From contig DNPP01000059.1 in NCBI GenBank assembly GCA_003501365.1, forward strand, positions 1-5,745: DNA of 5,745 nucleotides, written 5' to 3'. Made by a program: the position numbers and the translations under genes. The notes under the pieces are model-generated. The model saw nothing but the letters and a program-made list of their open reading frames with translations, did no database searches and had not been told where the DNA came from. How positions within the stretch are numbered: position 1 is the first letter of the stretch; each line of letters begins with the position of its first letter. Source of the DNA: Bacillota bacterium. Lineage in GTDB: Bacteria; Bacillota; UBA4882; UBA8346. Of the stretch, positions 5,305 through 5,745 are shown one piece after another.

Positions 5305-5745
5305 TTAGTAATTTTCAACGAAAACTTCAAAATAGGCCTGCGGATGCAAACAGGCGGGACATTTCTCCGGCGCGGAATTTCCCTCATGAATATATCCGCA
5401 ATTACCGCATTTCCAAAAAATTTTGCCATCTTTTTCAAATACTTGATGGTTGCTGATATTTGCCGCTAGTTTCTGATATCGGAGTTCATGCCTTTTCTCC
5501 ACAGTGGCAATCATTTTAAACGCTCCCGCTACTTCGGGAAATCCTTCGGTTTGGGCAGTCTCTGCAAAAGCAGGGTAAAGATCCGACCATTCTTCGTTCT
5601 CGCCGGCAGCGGCGGCTTTAAGATTATCCAGTGTTGTTCCCTGAGCCACCGGATATCCGGCATTAATCTCAATTGCGGTTGGGAGCTCGCCGGTTAGTCC
5701 TTCTAAAAGAAGCTTATAAAATCTCTTGGCATGTTCTTTCTCATT
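5305..5745 (-). CDS. rbr: Rubrerythrin, C-terminal 146 residues (cut by the right window edge)
   Basis: Rubrerythrin is a cytoplasmic non-haem iron protein that reduces hydrogen peroxide in anaerobes, using a diiron site in a four-helix bundle and a C-terminal rubredoxin FeS4 domain. The frame is open to the right edge, so the gene starts outside; about 45-50 residues are missing. A GTG at 5647-5649 could look like a start but is internal: upstream of it the same frame encodes the family sequence NEKEHAKRFY at the very edge. Visible ligand motifs are EKEH (residues 2-5 of the visible part), GENEEW (48-53) and VEKRHELRY (82-90) for the diiron site. The rubredoxin-like domain has CGNCGYIHEG at 113-122 and CPAC at 129-132, followed by HPQAYFEVF. 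The rubredoxin domain is at the C-terminus, the classical order. It converges on spoIIP and appears to end a transcript; its promoter is not in the window. Confidence 0.96.
   Translation of the reverse strand, partial: NEKEHAKRFYKLLLEGLTGELPTAIEINAGYPVAQGTTLDNLKAAAAGENEEWSDLYPAFAETAQTEGFPEVAGAFKMIATVEKRHELRYQKLAANISNHQVFEKDGKIFWKCGNCGYIHEGNSAPEKCPACLHPQAYFEVFVENY

Noticed and set aside
5647..5649. GTG as the start of a short 114-residue rubrerythrin-like protein.
   Set aside because: The same frame continues upstream without a stop and encodes the conserved NEKEHAKRFY helix, so this is an internal valine.
5488..5697. Plus-strand open frame of 69 codons at the right edge.
   Set aside because: It lies antisense within the rubrerythrin gene, which has clear iron-binding motifs; a shadow.

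Overview
The window reads as the chromosome of an anaerobic, endospore-forming Firmicute. Three things point there: a stage II sporulation protein P gene behind a sigma-E-like promoter, a rubrerythrin (the peroxide and oxidative-stress protein of anaerobes), and AGGAGG-type ribosome binding sites on AT-leaning DNA. The species cannot be named from the sequence.

Left half (1-3214, minus strand): a cobalamin operon for nucleotide-loop assembly. A sigma-A-like promoter (3186-3214) leads into a cobalamin riboswitch (3007-3162), then a leader with terminator-like hairpins, then cobU (kinase/guanylyltransferase), cobS (cobalamin synthase), a cobC-like alpha-ribazole phosphatase, and cbiB (adenosylcobinamide-phosphate synthase), which runs off the left edge. 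CbiB makes adenosylcobinamide phosphate, or CobU phosphorylates salvaged cobinamide. CobU activates the product to the GDP form, CobS joins it to alpha-ribazole or its phosphate, and CobC removes the phosphate. High B12 should shut the operon down through the riboswitch. As given, cbiB carries a one-base insertion near 233 that breaks its reading frame; the correct product resumes in the next frame.

Middle (3246-3859, minus strand): two small genes I do not recognise (95 and 73 codons), both with strong ribosome binding sites, separated by a strong inverted-repeat terminator. The 73-codon gene is divergent from spoIIP and has a possible sigma-K-like promoter, so it may belong to the sporulation programme; this is inference.

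Right part (4015-5745): spoIIP on the plus strand with a good sigma-E promoter match, a shared terminator hairpin, and a convergent rubrerythrin gene whose N-terminal part lies beyond the right edge.

I see no mobile element, CRISPR array, tRNA or rRNA. Most of the window is well-known biology. The points worth checking are the cbiB frameshift, the riboswitch expression platform and the two orphan small genes. I found no convincing sign of a wholly new system.
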